Positions 62,340 to 64,000 of a stretch of 64,000 nt of DNA are shown one piece after another; the stretch's first letter is position 1, and each line of letters begins with the position of its first letter. The notes under the pieces are model-generated. The model had not been told where the DNA came from. It searched no databases and saw only the letters and a program-made list of their open reading frames with translations. The stretch comes from Macrobrachium rosenbergii (lineage: Eukaryota; Arthropoda; Malacostraca; Decapoda; Palaemonidae). Location of the stretch: contig NC_089763.1 of assembly GCF_040412425.1 (NCBI RefSeq), positions 55,277,587 to 55,341,586 of the forward strand. The letters run 5' to 3'. The position numbers and the translations under genes are program-made.

Positions 62340-62365
62340 AAATGAGAAGTTTAGTTAAAAAGTCT

Positions 62366-62600
<235 letters not shown>

Positions 62601-62603
62601 TAT

Positions 62604-62756
62604 ACAATTGTTCTGTGCATTAGTAGAATTACTAAAAGGACCTCATTCAAACTGGATGTATTTAATAGTTTATGTCAAAAGTTACAATTGGACAAACAGT
62701 ATATTATCAATATACAATGTTATATATCCATATTTATATCTGTGTGCTGGGTATAT
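62604..62756 (-). repeat. Degenerate relative of the foldback arm
   Basis: Resembles the reverse complement of about 10640-10816, starting 'acaattgttctg', with 'aattactaaaaggacctcat' and ending 'atatctgtgtgctgggta'. The hammerhead-like core is damaged ('ttgataatatac' on the minus strand). It lies just upstream of a plus-strand PLE. Confidence 0.75.
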
Positions 62757-62882
62757 ATATATAATATATCTTATTTATCCACCCTCTCTTGACCTTTATC
62801 TTTCTCTTTATATTATATATTTTATGTATAATATATATGTATATAATACTGTATATATATATATATGTAATTAATATATATA

Positions 62883-62951
<69 letters not shown>

Positions 62952-62993
62952 TATATATATTTATACATATATTATATATATATATATATTATA

Positions 62994-63061
<68 letters not shown>
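62750..63061. repeat. Interrupted (TA)n array
   Basis: TA patches around unique bits (62771-62875), then TA to 63060. It abuts the PLE coding start. Confidence 0.95.
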
Positions 63062-63062
<1 letters not shown>

Positions 63063-63064
63063 TT

Positions 63065-64000
63065 ATGGAAATCTTCGTAGGACTACAGATGCCCTAACAA
63101 GGAAACGCGACAGAAAACTAAAAAATCTTATTAACGGCAGTGACTGGGCTAATAGTGCACGTAATGATTGTGTTATAAACTTATCAAGTAAACAAATAAG
63201 TGAAAATGTGAGTGCACTCGGATATGGTTTATCCTTCTTTATATGTAATAGACCCTCTATTGGATATTTGAAAAATATTGTGATCTTCCTAAAAACCATG
63301 TTGACATAATTAAAGGTACTGTTTATGGAGGTGCCAATGTTAGGGATGAAACTAATTTCCCTGCTCGCTTCAAGAAAAGTTTGACCGATCTTAAAAAAGA
63401 CAATACAATCTACATCACAAAAGCTGATAAGTAGAATAGTACTGTAATTTTAGATAAAGTTGACTGTATATCACGTATGCAAGCCCTACTGGATGATGAT
63501 ACGACTTACAAACAACTAACAAAAAATCCCCTTGATCAAGTCATAACAAATTTTAGTGGCACAGTGGAAAAATCCTTAAAGATAAAATGGAACTAATTGG
63601 TCAGTTGTCAGTAAAATTTCCCTTGTACGGATTAGTAAAAACGCACAAAGAAAATAAGACTATGCAGCCTATTATCAGTACTGTTGGGTCATTATCATAT
63701 AAATTTTCGAAATATATTATCAAGCTTTTGTCCCCGTTACTTGGAACTATCTCTGATTCTCACATATATAATTGTCTAGATTTAGTTGATAAATTAAACA
63801 AAATCACTTTTTGCCCCACTGATAGATTCGTTAGTTTTGATGTTTGTTCTCTTTTTACTAAAGTCCGAATAGATTCTATTTTAGAGTATCTTAGTAATGA
63901 ACTAATCCATCATGAATTACCTCTACCTGTAAGTTATATTATTTCACTCACTAGGTTGAGCATTTGTGATTGTAAGTTTATATTCAATGGTGAATTTTAC
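63065..64000 (+). pseudogene. PLE reverse transcriptase, N-terminal half (continues past the window)
   Basis: Plus strand gives ALTRKRDRKLKNLI, VINLSSKQISENVSALGYGL, then after a shift DNTIYITKADK, a TAG stop at 63432-63434, NSTVILDKVDCIS, and after another shift FPLYGLVKTHKENK, MQPIISTVGSLSYKFSKYI and RFVSFDVCSLFTKV. These match the PLE N-terminal region (VINLS....  LGLNF), ITKADKGNS.VI, LYGLPKIHK, RPI.S and motif A (SFDV.SLFT.VP). The stop replaces the Gly of ADKGNS. Catalytic Asp of motif A is kept. The rest of RT and the GIY-YIG domain would lie beyond 64000. Confidence 0.88.

Overview
The window looks like repeat-dense nuclear DNA of a crustacean, most likely a decapod. The reasons are some two dozen long (TA)n arrays plus (TC)n, (GA)n, (CTC)n and (TAA)n tracts, copies of a short repeat ending in 'cccagcgcttggcc' that I remember from shrimp and crab sequence, and a mix of Penelope-like, DIRS, Ty3/gypsy, LINE and TIR elements. 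The taxon is inference. I found no host protein gene, tRNA, rRNA or CRISPR array. Every coding stretch I recognise belongs to a broken mobile element.

Layout. 1-1990 (-): Ty3/gypsy relic with protease, RT, RNase H and integrase in the usual order. 3.6-4.7 kb and 7.7-9.9 kb: two Penelope-like element (PLE) fragments, each with its end duplicated in inverted orientation. 10.0-10.8 kb: a foldback with two 364-bp arms around a 23-nt loop, carrying hammerhead-like motifs. 11.2-12.1 kb (-) and 14.5-15.5 kb (+): LINE RT relics. 17.66-17.94 kb: tandem repeat of about 73 bp. 21.2-25.5 kb: inverted repeat with 0.8-kb arms enclosing a module that also occurs at 4.9-5.7 kb. 26.9-31.3 kb (+): decayed DIRS-type tyrosine-recombinase retrotransposon. 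31.3-39.8 kb: mostly unassigned. 39.84-44.26 kb: a 4.4-kb TIR transposon carrying a FEN/XPG-type nuclease protein on the minus strand. 46.25-54.75 kb (+): Ty3/gypsy element with about 2.03-kb LTRs in which integrase precedes RT (Gmr1-like order); a solo LTR of the same family lies at 56.19-58.20 kb. 59.5-62.4 kb: SINE-like repeats and a FLYWCH zinc-finger (Mutator-like) relic. 62.6-64 kb: the N-terminal half of another PLE, running off the window.

Two things stand out. One is the FEN/XPG-type transposon, whose terminal inverted repeats are much better kept than its reading frame and whose nuclease acidic residues can all be placed. The other is that boundaries of unrelated repeats (PLE ends, LTR-element ends, the 22-24 kb module) fall at the edges of (TA)n arrays, which suggests insertion into, or recombination at, these arrays. 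Long (TA)n tracts are also hard to assemble, so array lengths and some junctions should be treated with caution.
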